From Cotesia glomerata (lineage: Eukaryota; Arthropoda; Insecta; Hymenoptera; Braconidae), in the NCBI RefSeq assembly GCF_020080835.1, contig NC_058161.1, positions 186,001 through 250,000 on the forward strand: a DNA stretch of 64,000 nucleotides, given 5' to 3'. The position numbers were made by a program, and so were the translations under genes. The first letter of the stretch is position 1, and each line of letters starts with the position of its first letter. Of the stretch, positions 23,090-36,176 are shown piece after piece. Below the pieces are notes generated by a model. It searched no databases. It was not told the DNA's origin and saw only the letters and a program-made list of their open reading frames with translations.

Positions 23090-24537
23090 ACTCCGGCAAC
23101 CAAGTGAAAAATATCGTTCTAAATATTAATGTACGTAAACCCTCCCCGAAGATACTTTCATTCACGACACGCGACCGCAGCTGGAAAAGTCTTGTCCGTA
23201 AAACTCATACAAATATAAAAAAAAAAAAAATTCTTAAAATAGGATGTGTATCTATCAGGATTATATTTCTGGGTATTATTAAAATCATCTAGCAGAACCT
23301 CGGCATCACGCCCGATAGAAAACAGCTAACGACTAATATTGCCCAATAGATTTCACTTAATTGGCAAATTATCGTACATCCTCACAAAAAACGACTAATA
23401 AATAATCCTGATAGTGAATACCGGTCAACTACCGGATATGCTCTCCCGCTAGTTATACTATTTTGATATCAATCAATCAATCAATCAATCGGCTGCTCTC
23501 CAAATCATATTACTCTAGATCTATATAAGGAATTCTAGATCGGATGCCACAAATTGATCTTAAAATTATAAAAATGAGATTAATCCCTACAACAAAGTTA
23601 GCTACAGAGAAACAAATAACGAATACGTAATTGACGGTCATTACTTTCGCAATGCTAGACACAGGATTTGCTCGCTCTAAAACACACGCATTAACATGAC
23701 GATGCTCGTAAACTATTCATTCTCTCAAGAGTCTGTGACTATTCAGACAGGCTTGATGAGTGTATTTTGTACTGCAGAATTATAAAAAGATCGAGTACCA
23801 AGGCATTTATACCAACAATGTTTAAACGGTTTGTTGTTAATTGCGCCTGCACCGTTGTTAGATTTCGCGATATCATCCAGGCTTGTGAAAACTAAAAAAA
23901 TTATCCGCCTTTCGATATCATCTCTACCGTATACTTAAAAAGTTAAAAACTTTTATTTTACTTACTTTATTTACCAGCTACTAATTACTGCTAATCGACG
24001 CGAGCTCTAAGATATCATCATCGCTCATAAATACAACCTAAGATTTATCGGTTATTTAATACCTGCGGTTTTCCCTCAAAGCCATAAATATTTTTATTCA
24101 GATAAATTATCTTTTTGTTAAAATAAAATAAAACAAATCATTTACATAGAAAACAACAGTATTTATTTGAAATAAAGAAAAAAACATACATAAAATCTAT
24201 TTTTTACAATGAAAGGTACCTTTATGAAGTGTCAAGATTTGGTCAAGCAAATCCATCTTTTATTAATATTCATTTATTGCACATACCCGTCTTAATACTA
24301 ATTATAAAATCTATAATATATTTAAAGTAATGAGCATAATTATTATTGATTATAATTATAGATAGCCAGCTAAACGTCACTTAATGGCACATTTATCTAC
24401 TTAGTGACCAATCAAACAACCAAAAAAAAAAAAAAAAAAAAAAAAACAGATGACCTGAGAACCCTAGATCTTAATAAAATTTCGTAAACAGATACTCGTA
24501 AATAAAATGCTAAGTGATTGGAACTCAATTAATAATT
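23090..24537. other. Spacer between cluster genes 9 and 10
   Basis: Contains an AATC tetranucleotide run (23471-23490) and an A run near 24421-24446. Upstream of gene 9 and 3' flank of gene 10; no coding signal. Confidence 0.5.
23471..23490. repeat. AATC tetranucleotide repeat
   Basis: Five consecutive AATC units. Confidence 0.85.
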
Positions 24538-27304
24538 TTAATTAGTATAATGAGGACCATCAATTATCTGAACGCTTTTAACTTTTTGTCCATTTTTTTT
24601 AGTGAATTTATTATACCTCTGGGAATCAGCTGGCTTTACTTCAGAATTAATAGTGTCATAACTGGACTCGTGAGTGTATCGGGTGGATTCATACTCGAGC
24701 GGATGATTGGCGAGCCGAGTGGGCTCTTGAGAGTTGGGTGAAAACCGCTTGAGCGCTTCCGTCAAGTATGTCAGATCATCAACAGGACTGGGCCGGAACT
24801 CCTGATTGGACTTGTGGTTTCCTGGATTTCTTCCTTCGCTGGCGTACTGAGACAAATACTGCTGAAGCAGTGACTTTAGGTTAATGTTTGGCGTTTGCTG
24901 CTCCACTGGACGAACTCCATCAACTCTGAGGATAATCACCGGCACAAGAGACTTTCCTGATTGAATAAAGGTCGGGTAGGCTTGTAAAATTGACGAGGGA
25001 TCTTTAACGTATTGAGAAATTGAAGGATTGTAATTTAGCAGCTGCTCGTAGTTGTTTTCAATGAAGCTGTTGGAGTCGTAGGGCTTGTTGGACTCCTTGG
25101 AGCTTGTGAACAATTTAGACAAGTACTGCTGGACCTGGGGCTTGTATTTATTGAGGACTTGCGGTGAGAGTTGTCCTCCTTGGGTGAGTATTTGCGGAGA
25201 CTCGGTGGTTCGGGGCAAAGTGTTTGGTGCTGGTGTGTATTCTGGATTAGAGCTGTCTATTGCGTACTTTGAGTACGGTCTCTGTTCAAACCTGTCTTTA
25301 TTATTATTATTATTATTATTGTTATTATTACCACGTCTGTAGCCATAATTATTCTGATAAGAAAGGTTGAAAGCTTGTGATTGAGAAGTGCCACCTGGAC
25401 GTTGCGAAAACGACTCTTGGTCAGTTGGAAACGTCGCCGGACGTTGTGAGTAAATATTGTTATTGTTGTTGTTGTTGTTGTTATTATTATTGAGGTTATT
25501 ATTCTTGTAAACGTGGCTCGGTTGATGCCCATTCGGGTTTCTAAATCCTGTAGTCTCACGGAATGCGTTTTGGTGATTGACTTTGGCCCTCTGAGGCTCG
25601 GAGTACTCTGAGTAGTGATTTATAAAGGACGAAGGCGGCTCGGCGATCCTTCCGTCGGGATACTTCCAGACTATTTTGTTCTCGTACCTGATCCCGTTCT
25701 CGACAGTGAACCTTGGAATATTGAATTGCGCGGGGTCATCAGACAACGGAGGCATCAGAGTGGTCGACTCGAGAGCTCCCGGAGGGTGGAGTCCAGCAAC
25801 ATACTCTGAATTGTAATTCGGGCTGGGGGTGCTCGAGTAAGCCGAGAACGAGTTTTGATAGATTGTTTTGGCTGTGGTGTACGCATTTTGGTTGTATTCC
25901 GGACGAATTGTCGTGTAAGCAACGCTGGGCTTTGCGGTGGTCGAATATTGATTCTGGTGAGTGTAGTCTGAGGGGTTGTACTTTCTGAGCTTGGTTCTTT
26001 GGCCAAAGACCTGCTGATTAGGCGGAAATCTGGCGGTCCAGTCGCCTTCTAGCTTCGTGGGGGGTTTCTCCGTCTCGATAATTGTCTTCGGCTCGAAGGG
26101 AGTTAACGACTCCTCGATGGTCACTGTGGTTCCTGTCTTTCCATTTGGAAAGTAGTAATTGTACTTCCCGCTGAACAGGTTGTTTTTCAGATAGCCATAT
26201 CCGAGATTGTTGTCTATCGTCCGCTTCGACTTTTCGTCTGTTGAGTTTTCGTTTACAAATTCAACGAGAAACAGCGGCCCTGATAGATTGTCAAGCTTCA
26301 ACTCTGGCTCTTCAGTGTCTGTTGAATTAGCTGGATCGTCACTGAGCTGTTCTGGTGGATCCGCTTCAGGCTCGGGCTCGCAGCTTGCCAGCGTCACCAA
26401 AATAAATATCTGGGAAAATAAAAAGTAATTAGCAAAAAACTTGATGACCCGGATGCGCTTAAAAACTTTCGAACTGCAGAAGGCAGAAGCAACAAGTCAA
26501 TAGTATTGATGGTTATAATGAATATTTAATTAATAAAAACTTTTCAATTTGATTTATTGGTACAGGTAGCAAGTGGACTCGTTGACACGGTCATATGTCA
26601 ATGAGTAAGGTCAAGCAAACTACACGAAAGTCAAGGTAACCTCAATAGACCGTTAATGTGATACCAGCAACAACATTCACTTCGCCTGCTGCCGGGTTTT
26701 TTTTTTCTCATCTCTACTCCGAGTCATTGAACGACACCGATATAAATCTGTATCGAGATCGTTACTTTCACTGCCTCTTTTTCAGTGTCTCACTTTTATT
26801 AACCGTTTAAATTTTAAATACCTTTCATTATGATGACCTTGTTTAATTGGAAAATCTGCTGTTATTTCTTTTTTAACTCAATTGTAAATTAATAAAAACG
26901 AAGAATTTTAATGAATACGTCTAAGAATAAAATATTATTTTCTTCTGTGTGATATTCGGTTGACAAAATAATAGAGCAATTGACTTTAAAGACTTTCACT
27001 GAGCAAAGAAAGATTCGTGAGATGTTTTTTTTTTTTATTAGGATGAGCATCTGCCAGTTTTTTAAACCGAAAGATCTTGCGTGTTTGGAAAATCGGAAAC
27101 ACTTTCACCGTAATTACATCTCTCAATTCCAGGAAACAATTTTAAAAAATCGAATAAAAAATATTGGAAATAAATAAATAAACCAATAAAATATTAAATT
27201 AAATTAAGGGACAATAAAAATTATAGCACTTAATTGTCTGGTGTAAATAAATATGTTATTGTTTATTAAGTAAGTAGACTTACGTAGATCCAAGAGAGTC
27301 GCAT
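24538..27304 (-). CDS. Secreted Asn/Tyr/Pro-rich protein, 630 aa, cluster gene 10
   Basis: Two exons: 27284-27304 (MRLSWIY) and 24538-26409. The signal peptide is MRLSWIYIFILVTLASC. An acidic propeptide-like region (EPEPEADPPEQLSDD) ends in a furin-like KSKR at residue 70. Then come FPNGKTGTTVTIEES, a Tyr/Thr-rich zone, and a distinctive block with VENGIRYENKIVWKYPDGR that looks like a folded or conserved element. Two poly-Asn runs (about residues 305-320 and 357-367) sit on imperfect AAT/AAC codon repeats. A C-terminal part with hydrophobic segments (SGKSLVPVIILRVDGV) follows. It ends QIIDGPHYTN. No known enzyme domain. Extracellular structural role inferred. Confidence 0.83.
26410..27283 (-). 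other. Intron 1 of cluster gene 10
   Basis: An 874-bp intron (GTAAGT donor, CCCAG acceptor) splitting the signal peptide after codon 7. It contains AAGGTCA-type half sites near 26605 and 26832 that could be nuclear-receptor sites. Confidence 0.7.
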
Positions 27305-27412
27305 CTCGATAGAGAAAAAAAACGATAAAAAGTGTCGAGTGTCACGATTAACTGTTAACTCGATTGGGTCGAGTGCGTTTGGTACTGATCGAGTAGAGAC
27401 CACAGCATCCCA

Positions 27413-27419
27413 CCTTATA
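27413..27419 (-). promoter_or_regulatory. TATA box of cluster gene 10
   Basis: TATAAGG on the minus strand, about 110 bp before the ATG at 27304. Confidence 0.5.
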
Positions 27420-28691
27420 TGCCCTCGCTCCCCATCACCCATCACTTATCCAGCATCACACATGAGCTGGGACCAGAATATACTCGACTGACGATTCCAA
27501 GGTACCAATACAGGCATCCTATCCCATCCATTATACAGTTTCACTTTAGTGAGACGTTCAACACACACACACACACACACACACACATAACTGAACGAAC
27601 CAGGAAGACATCTGCCAATACCATCTTACGAACCACGTGCCGATCGATTTTCGATCACCGACTCGGTCTCTCTCGCTTCATATATTCACCAGTGAAGCTT
27701 TAACTGGCTTTAACAACTTTTACTCATTCATCAATAACTTGTTATTATTTTATTTTATTATTAATCACTCGCTGAATTAACTATTCAAGTAACTGCATAA
27801 ATCATTTTTTAAAATAATCACCGTTTATTTTTAAGTAGGGCGTTTAACCATTTATTTACAATTAATATTATTCATTTATTTAATTAGTGAATGTATAAAG
27901 CGTGTATTTTGATAGGTCGGGATTATTATTTGTTGGTTTTTATTGAAATATTTCAAGGCAAGTAAGCCCTGATGATTGGCTCATCACTTAAACCGCTTTC
28001 TCATCCCAACTCTCAATTTGTCAGCTGACTAGTCTACTGTATTTATTAATTTACAATTTATAATTTATAATAACTCCTTATCAATAGTTAAATTCTTTGA
28101 ATATATATTTTTAATTAATCAACGAAAATAATAATTGTGGAAAGTGAAATGAAAAAGAAACAATGGTTATTTAAATCAAAATTACAATTAATATTTATTT
28201 ATATTCATCGAGTTACATATATATTAATTAATTACTTAATTTAAGTTAGCTTGATTAATACAAAGTATAACAATAGAAAATAAGAATGATTTCTTATTGG
28301 AGTAATAATAAAACCATGTCTTGAACCATTAATAAGCGTTATGCTTATGATTTAGTTAATTTCAATGTTATTAGAGTTTAATTGTTGTTAATTAAATTAT
28401 TAAAATAAATCGATTACTGGATAATGTAATAAAACTGGATATTACAAGTGAATTATGCAAATACTATTTCAGACACACACTACGCATTACGTCCGAATTA
28501 GAAATCGCAATATAACATATAATATAACACGTAGATAATCAAATCTATGGATCTAGAAATTTTTTATTACATATATCAATTTATTATTTATTATATTTAT
28601 TTTACTGTGAAAAATAAATGCATTGTAATATATTTTCAAATTCTGCGAGACTAGATATAAGGACTTGTCTAATAATAATAACAAAATATTC
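27420..28691. other. Spacer between cluster genes 10 and 11
   Basis: Holds a CA dinucleotide run (27559-27587) upstream of gene 10, then AT-rich 3' flank of gene 11. No gene seen. Confidence 0.5.
27559..27587. repeat. CA dinucleotide microsatellite
   Basis: About 14 CA units. Confidence 0.9.
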
Positions 28692-30842
28692 TTATTGAGT
28701 TTTTCGTTTTTTGTACGAGTGGATAAAGTTTATCTTGGATGGAAGGAAGCCGCTTTCAAGTTTAATTGGCCTTTCGCGATATCTGAAACAAAAAATAAAA
28801 TAAAACAATCAGCTCTATATATTTATTTTATTTTATTTTTTACCTTTCAACATCCTGCGCAGCAATAATGTGACTTGGAACATAAGAATCAAGAAGTGAT
28901 TTCGGCTCTGATGAGGATGAATGACTCAGGTGGTTTTGCAAATAATGTAATCGCGTACTTTCACTGGCTGATGATGGGTACGATGACTTAAAATTTTGCG
29001 CCGGGGATTGCGGAGGCATCAGACCATCTTCTGGCGTTTCAAGACTCTATTCACGTCAATGTAATAAATAATAAATAATAAATAATAAATAACTGGACGG
29101 CAATTAACCATCAATACGTCAATGTTAAGTGTAATAAATACATTATGATAATAAAAGTATACCTGGTGGTACTCTGGCTGTTGATAAATTGTTTTAGCGG
29201 ATACCAAGTACTGCAACTGTTCCGGGGTAATATACCGGTAATACTGTTCCAAATGACTGCTCGGAGGTTGAGAGTCCGTTTGAGTGTAAGATTTAGCGTC
29301 ATCTTGCACCTGGTGCGTCCCCATTGTCGAGTACTGCTCCGGGTAAATCAATTCCTGATGAATTAAGTACTGGCTGTTCTGATTCTGCGTTTGCGTGCCG
29401 CTGGAGGATGAGCTCACGTGCGAGTATAATTTACTCGGTTGTCCCTTCTGTTTTATTTAAAAAGTAATGGAAATTTCTATGCCGCTATTTGTAATTATAT
29501 AATTGTAATTATAATTGAAATTGAAATTACCTTCCCAAGGACGGCTTGTGTGTGCGATGGATATTGGGACGCGTATGTAATATACTGCGGTTGAGGTTTG
29601 TATGACAACTTTGAGGACATGTAAACAGGAGAGCGACCATAGGGGTCCGATGTGTAGACAGGAACGGACATTTGGTGGCTCCCTTCTCCTCCGAGAGCTT
29701 CTAGAGGCTTACTCTGCGACCTTTGACCCGACAAATACGCGTAGTAAGCCAACAATTGGCTCATTGGAATGTACACAGTGCCTTTAATAATAATTGTCAA
29801 TTAACAGAACAATCTCAATTGTCTACATTGATAAAAAAAAAAAGTAATTAATTTAAAGTACTTTTATATCCATTAGAATTTTTCTCAGTAGCTACTTTCT
29901 GCTGAATCGTTTGATACCGATTTCCGACATTTATTTCCGGAGTAAAATAATATTGCTTCGGATCCTGCTCTTGATAATCTGTGTACTGAGCATTGTCATT
30001 ATCCTCCGGCTGGTGCTGATACTCAAAGCTCGGCTGGTTCGCTTGCATGTAACTATCAGCCTGGAAGGTAAGTAAATATAAAATATTAATAATTAATCTC
30101 TGTAAATATATAATGTATAATGTGTATCTTACATGATAATGGTGTCCCGGTTTATCTCTGGAAGAGTACGACCCGAATCCCCTGGTAGCCTCGTACTGAT
30201 GACTACTTGATCGATAATCCTCACTATCTGTTTCCGGCTTAACTTGGTAGCTTTTTTGCTGTAAGGTCCCCTTGGAACTCCCGGTCCTGCCCTCCGAGCG
30301 TAGATTATCCCTCTCAATATCCTCGAGATTAACTTTTTTCTCCGCGGCGGTTGTTGTTAATAATAAACCCACTACAACCGCGTAGTATCCACTAAACCCA
30401 CACAGCCGCTGAAATAAAAAATATAAATCTTTTAATCAATCCTCCTGCTTGCTAAATAAATTGGATACTATTAATTTATTTTTTTTATTTAACAGCAAAA
30501 ACATAAACAAGCTAACGAAAAAAAATAATTCCACTTTCACTGGCAGATCATAATATTAATTCTAGGTCATGTACATGCATACGGAACTGTCCACTCTTTA
30601 TATAGACTATTATTTTTTCCGATAATGTTGTTTGAGCACCAATTTAAAGTAAAAGTCTGTTATAGACGAGAGACGTCAATTTTATTGTTGACGGAAGTCA
30701 TGCATCCAAACACACTGACAGAAATAAAAACAAAATCCTTTTATCGTAACACCAAAGTTTATCTGACAAGGATATATATTGATTGAGGATTAAGGGCAAA
30801 TAATATTATTATTATTATTATTATATTAATTAAACCCACCAT
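28692..30842 (-). CDS. Secreted Gln/Tyr/Ser-rich protein, 435 aa, cluster gene 11
   Basis: Seven coding exons: 30840-30842 (ATG alone), 30133-30408, 29862-30060, 29531-29781, 29163-29447, 28844-29046, 28692-28782. All junction phases match. The first coding exon is a single codon, ATG followed by donor GTGGGT. Exon 2 supplies RLCGFSGYYAVVVGLLLTTTAA as the rest of the signal peptide. The mature protein is hydrophilic, rich in Q, Y, S, E and P (EYQHQPEDNDNAQYTDYQEQ; YRYITPEQLQYLVSAKTIYQ), with a middle hydrophobic Tyr segment (VYIPMSQLLAYYAYLSGQ). The last small exon encodes YRERPIKLESGFLPSK and a basic end. If exon 6 is read through its donor, the protein stops two codons later instead. No domain recognised. 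Confidence 0.7.
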
Positions 30843-30915
30843 GATTTTAAGTGAAAAATAGTACACGACACAAAAGATCTAGCTGAACTACAAAATTAAA
30901 AGCAAGTAGGTTCGG

Positions 30916-30922
30916 TTATAAA
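30916..30922 (-). promoter_or_regulatory. TATA-like box of cluster gene 11
   Basis: TTTATAA on the minus strand, about 75 bp before the ATG. A weaker match. Confidence 0.4.
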
Positions 30923-30924
30923 GG

Positions 30925-32643
30925 CAAAGCCCCTTCTACTCTCGTTAAAAAGAGCCAGGAGCGACCGCTTAAGGTGCAACACTTCACTCTCCGGCTATTA
31001 TATGGTGAACGTAATAATTTAGTACTGATCCAACTGGAGCCAGCAACCACCATCCACCAGCAACGAGGAAATCACCTAGTTCCCCGTTCACTTTGCCGAT
31101 CTTTCGCGGACCAATGGCTTCTCCTGGCCATACACTCCATTATATTCTATTATAAATGTACCTAGCCCACCGAGGATACTGCAAGGCCACTTTCTTTAGA
31201 AGGTTACTAATATCCACGCCTTGCTTTGGCCTATCCTAAGCATTTACCATTGTTCTTACTCATAATCCGTAAAAGAAACTAAAAAAAGGACAAATCGATG
31301 AGGTGATTTATTCCCCAAAATATAAATATAAATCAGCTGTGTAATATTTTATATATTTAGTAACACGGAAGCGTCGATCGAGCAGTCTTCCTGGATAATT
31401 ACTATCATCGATAAGTAAATAAATGAAATTAAATAAATGATGTTTGATTATTTAAATAGTTGAGTGTAAGAGTCGTGACTAATTAATGCGTGGTTAGGGA
31501 ATTTAAACGTGGGAAATTGTAATATCGATTGAATCTAATATCAGACCGCGAGTGTATATATAATATGTATACTGATGAGTAATTATCGTAGCCAATTACC
31601 ACTTTCGTAAGATTCCTTTTTAGCGATCGATTTTGCAATTTACAATATATAAATACATAATATTTAGATTTAATTATTCTCGAAAAATAATTAGTGTAAA
31701 ATTAAGCTGTCAATTTTAGGAACCGTCAGTTTATGAGCTTATTCAACTCCTGTCCAATAATTCATCGTAATTACAGGCCAGTAAAATGAATTATGGATTG
31801 TTATTTAAACAAACGTTATTTAAAAATTAAAAATACCAATTTAATTATCAATTTAAAAAAAAAAAAAAAAAATTAATTAATATTTGTTATTAATTACACC
31901 GACTTGAAATAAATTAATTAGTGGAATTAAAAATTTAATTTGTAAGTTGTGTTTTAATGATAATTGAAATTACTGAGAACAATCGAAGAGACTCATGGCC
32001 AGTGGATTAAAAAACAGAGCCATGACAAATCATCCTTTCTTTGGTTGGCATCAAAACAGCTCTAATTTGGTCCCTAGTCTGATTCTCGATTAAATTAAAT
32101 TTACTGGAATATGAACTACAAAAAACACGTGAAAGTAAACGGTGTCCATCCACGGATATGAGTAGCCATATATAAATATATGTATTTATATAAATACTAC
32201 CAAAAAAGAACGAATCAACTACCGCATACTTTTGAGAGAATGTTAAAAAACAAAGTAGACCATCCTTATCCTGGTTCAAGCCACAATCAGATCTGAGTTG
32301 TTATTCTGTTATTCTGTACATAATAAATACCATCTACAATATATTTTTTTTTTTCTTTTTTTTCATCCAGATATCAAATATATCGAGATAGAAAGTCTTC
32401 CTCCTTAATATATACCATACATAACTAAACATAATACTCTCTTATGCTTATGATATATCTTATATCCATTAATGTATTCAAAATTCTCATCATGTTTAAT
32501 ACTTTATTTCAATAAACAACTTCGTAAAAACGAGCATAACCATGAACAATAACAATAACAATAACAATAACAATAAAAAATAAATACAAACATAACTAGG
32601 CTAAAAATAAAAAAACAAAATTCACATTATTAACTATTATTAT
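30925..32643. other. Spacer between cluster genes 11 and 12
   Basis: About 1.7 kb. It contains an A run near 31856-31872, and AACAAT repeats (32545-32574) close to the 3' end of gene 12. ORFs here lack coding character. Confidence 0.5.
32545..32574. repeat. AACAAT hexanucleotide repeat
   Basis: Five AACAAT units in the 3' flank of gene 12. Confidence 0.85.
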
Positions 32644-34042
32644 CTAAGACATTTTGATGTTTCTTTTGGTAGCGTAATAATTGTTATTATTGTCTATCAT
32701 CCTGTAGTTCATCTCGGGGCTGGCCATCCCGGCGTATCCCGCGTAAGCAGGATAAACATACGCAGGATTAGTCGGCTGATCCGCGGGGGGGTACGTGGGT
32801 GCAGGATTATTAGCCTGCGTGTAGTAATCAGAGTACCGAAGGGGACTTTTGACCTTCATAGGCGGGATGTAGATGCCCTGAGAAGGTTCCAAAGAGACTT
32901 GAGTGACTGCTGGCCTGACCACCTGGTTCCTGGGGTCCTGGTAGTCCTGTCCACGGGCAATATGTCTTGGTACGATGTTCAGAGGCATGGGATTCATCAC
33001 ATAAGCGAGTCCTGTTTTGGCAATCACTGGCGAGCTCTGTTGAATGTTGAATTGCGGAAGGTATCCATCGTTTGGATCGTACTGATTCTGAGCAACTGGA
33101 GCGTAAGTTGGAGCTGCTGAAGGGGAAGTCGCGGCCTGCTGGCTGAGAAGTTTTCCTAGAGCTTGGGCCATCGATTGATCCAGATGCTGGTACCTGTATC
33201 CAGAAGCAGCGGCAGTTGGTTGATGAGACGGCGGAGATGGAGGCGGAGGACGCTGGACTCCTTCGAATCCGAGGAGTCTGTAAGAGCCGTTGGGTATCTG
33301 AGCAGTCGCTTGGGTCTCCAGGTCCTTGAGGTCCTTCACGATGGTTATGTAATTGGTTCCGTCGATGAAAGATGTGTCTTTGGGGGTTGACTCGTTGCGT
33401 AGCTTCTCTTGGCTCTTACCGGGGTAGCTTTGTTGAGCGTAATAAGCTTGCTGGTAATTTGAGTGGTAATGAGGGTAATTGCCCGCAGTGGTGTACATCT
33501 GAGGCTGAGCTAAAACACTCACTGGATAGTTGTAGAGACTCGAGGGATTGTTGTTGTAATTAACGTTCTGGGGTAAATTAATCGTGGACATTGTTGTGTA
33601 CGCCTGAGGGTAACCGCTGGTCGTGCTCTGATCTCGGTTATTGTTCCCAGAATAATAATTAACGTACGAGGAGTCACGGGGCGTGTGTTTTGGTGCAAAA
33701 ACTTCTGGGTTTAGTTGGGACAAAAAATCCTTCTCCACGCCGCGCTTCATCAACTTCGGGTTGTACGGGTAGATGGGATAAATCGGCAGAAACGGGTCTT
33801 CATTGGGTCCTCGGTATCTTTGTGCAGATATCACCGGCAAGAGACAAATTATCTGGAACAAAAACAAATTATTGTATTGTTTAACCTTTGAGGGTATACC
33901 GACAATAATAAATCATTTTTTCACTTCAAAAATTTATATAAATAATTTAATTAACACATCACATTATTATAGTTATTGATTAAAACATTATTAAAAATAT
34001 AAATAAAGAGTTTATTATTTGTTTACTTACAATGATTTTCAT
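32644..34042 (-). CDS. Secreted Tyr/Pro/Asn/Gln-rich protein, 406 aa, cluster gene 12
   Basis: Two exons: 34031-34042 (MKII) and 32644-33852. The signal peptide is MKIIIICLLPVISA. A Pro/Tyr-rich propeptide-like stretch (FLPIYPIYPYNPKLMKR) ends in KR at residue 41. The mature part is low-complexity Y/P/N/Q/A. One more ordered-looking charged segment (TNYITIVKDLKDLETQATAQ) is followed by a proline run (RPPPPSPPS) and an Ala/Gln zone. The C-terminus is Tyr/Ala/Pro-rich (NPAYVYPAYAGYAGMASPEM), then a short Asn run and basic end RNIKMS. No known domain. The intron position in the signal peptide matches the rest of the cluster. Confidence 0.82.
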
Positions 34043-34165
34043 GATCACAAGTTATTTACACATTAAAATTAATTAGTAGTTAGAGCAAAATTATAATTTA
34101 GTTGAATCACAGAGTTAACTGTAGGCGAGCTCGAGGACTAATGACGACTCTGACATTGAATTTCT

Positions 34166-34173
34166 CCTTTATA
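34166..34173 (-). promoter_or_regulatory. TATA box of cluster gene 12
   Basis: TATAAAGG on the minus strand, about 124 bp before the ATG at 34042. Confidence 0.5.
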
Positions 34174-34174
34174 C

Positions 34175-36176
34175 TGTTGGAGTGTCTGGTAAGGTGATCA
34201 TGAAAAATTCCGAAAACTAGTTTAACTTTTCCCTGATCTTATATGTATAAGTGTAAACACGGGTTTACAGCTCGTATGCAATTGGTAGTAATAATATTGT
34301 GAGGATTGACGGTAATGAAGCTGGTAATGGAAGAAACGACGCTTGAATTGGCTTGAAGACGATCAATGAGCTGAGATCTCTCGATCAGAGTTGAGACTTG
34401 ACTCGTTAAAGCAGTGAAAATATAATCAAACTCGTTTGGGTAATAAATTTCTTCGGCTGCCTTATTTTATCAGTTCTTGCTTGGATTCTTTCTTGCATTA
34501 CACAAATAGTTAATAGTGAAAGAGACTTTTACTGTCTACAATTCTCCTATTTCTGTTGATTATTCCAAGCCAAATTAATGTCTCATTTGTTCTCGCCTCC
34601 CAGGCAAATCAGTCTATTGTTTTCTTCCCAGTCCATTAATACAGAATACAGAATACAGAGAATAGAGCAGTACGTGTAGGCGATAGACTATAAAATACCG
34701 GACGTGCTTCCATCTTTGCACGCAAACTCCCTATTCGATAGTTCGAATCACTTTCCCGATAATGCCCTCTACTGCTCGTCCACTTTTTTTGGTCTAGTTG
34801 GTACGATGCCACGAACCTTGCAAATATAATCACAATCACGGAAAGAAAGGAACCCCCAGCAGTACATTGAAAAATAAACGGTCTTATCCTTTTGTCTTGT
34901 CTCTTTTTGCTTTTTGCGGGTCTTGGCTCTTACTCCGGCATCCTGTGCTTTTTTTTTTTTTTTTTATTTTTTTTTATTTTTTAGAGAAAAGGCTCATTGC
35001 TTCACTTTCTCCCGATCTAGCCGCACTTCTGCTAGAAGAGTATATACATATAGATTAAGACCACGCCTCGCAGAATCGGAAATTTTTTAAATCTACGATT
35101 ATACCTTTACCTTTATCGGTCAATTAATCATGCTTTCGTAGATTTATTATTCATATGTTAATCATAGTGCTGATTAATACATATTTATTATTTAATTTTT
35201 TGTTAAAGTCTTTCACTGGATCTGAAAGTCAACTAATGATTTTCAGATTCCTCGGTAAAGAGTAAAAGTTGATTTTCTCATGATTTTTTAAGACTGACCA
35301 CTGGTTCTTGTTGGTTTATTTTTGCAAGAAATCACTCATTCTTTTATCATAAAATGAATAACTTTTAATAATAATGTTTAAATAAACATTCACGCACATG
35401 GACTTTTGTTATTTTTGGTTTTTAAAAATACTTTAATGAATAAATGTATGCGTATGCACGTTAAAAGTGGGTCAGGTGCATTGCCCATTCAATTCATCGT
35501 ACCGATCACTTTTAGCATGTAAGCTTATACCGGCTATTTATAACGCGAAAATCATTGGAAATGAGCTTTCAATGATTTCAGAGTTATTGCTAAGCTAAGC
35601 TGGATAACTACTTGACCCATTTGTCGAAAAAAAAAAAAAAAAAAAAAATCTAAATAATTCAACAGCTCTTTCTTTTTCATTTATTTATTATTTATTGAAC
35701 TTTTTGGTGTACATTTAAAACATATATATATGATTTAATGACAAATTAAAACAGTTAATTATACATGAAAATGAGTAATAAGTAATAACAGCAGTTAAAA
35801 AGAGGAATATATCGAATTAATAAATAAAATAGAGTACTTTCCATCGTACATGCTCTATAATACTTTCTCAACTAATAAATATTTAGAAAGGTGTTTACTC
35901 TTGTAATTCATGATACATATGATTCATTTTTTTTTTTCTCTTATACACCATTTTTTTATTTAACAATATTTTAAATTATTAATAATCTACGAGATTTCAC
36001 AATACTAATATTTTAAGATTTTTTATCAACAAAAAATACAACTCTTCATTAAATTATCACGTAAAAAATATGTAATACTCGATAACAATTATATAAATAA
36101 TCGCTTAAATATACATTAATAAATATTGAGTAACATTTATACCAAGAAAAAATAGGCAATTAAAATTTGGCAAGAA
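34175..36176. other. Spacer between cluster genes 12 and 13
   Basis: Two kb of AT-rich DNA with T runs (34950-34980) and an A run (35625-35648). No gene or RNA recognised. Confidence 0.5.

Noticed and set aside
29066..29096. AATAATAAAT run inside gene 11
   Set aside because: It lies in an intron and is ordinary AT-rich simple sequence.
32007..32279. 90-codon minus-strand ORF between genes 11 and 12
   Set aside because: Non-ATG start, AT-biased content, no homologue recognised.
34720..34780. GTTCGAATC sequence resembling a tRNA T-loop/B-box
   Set aside because: No acceptor or anticodon stem can be drawn around it.
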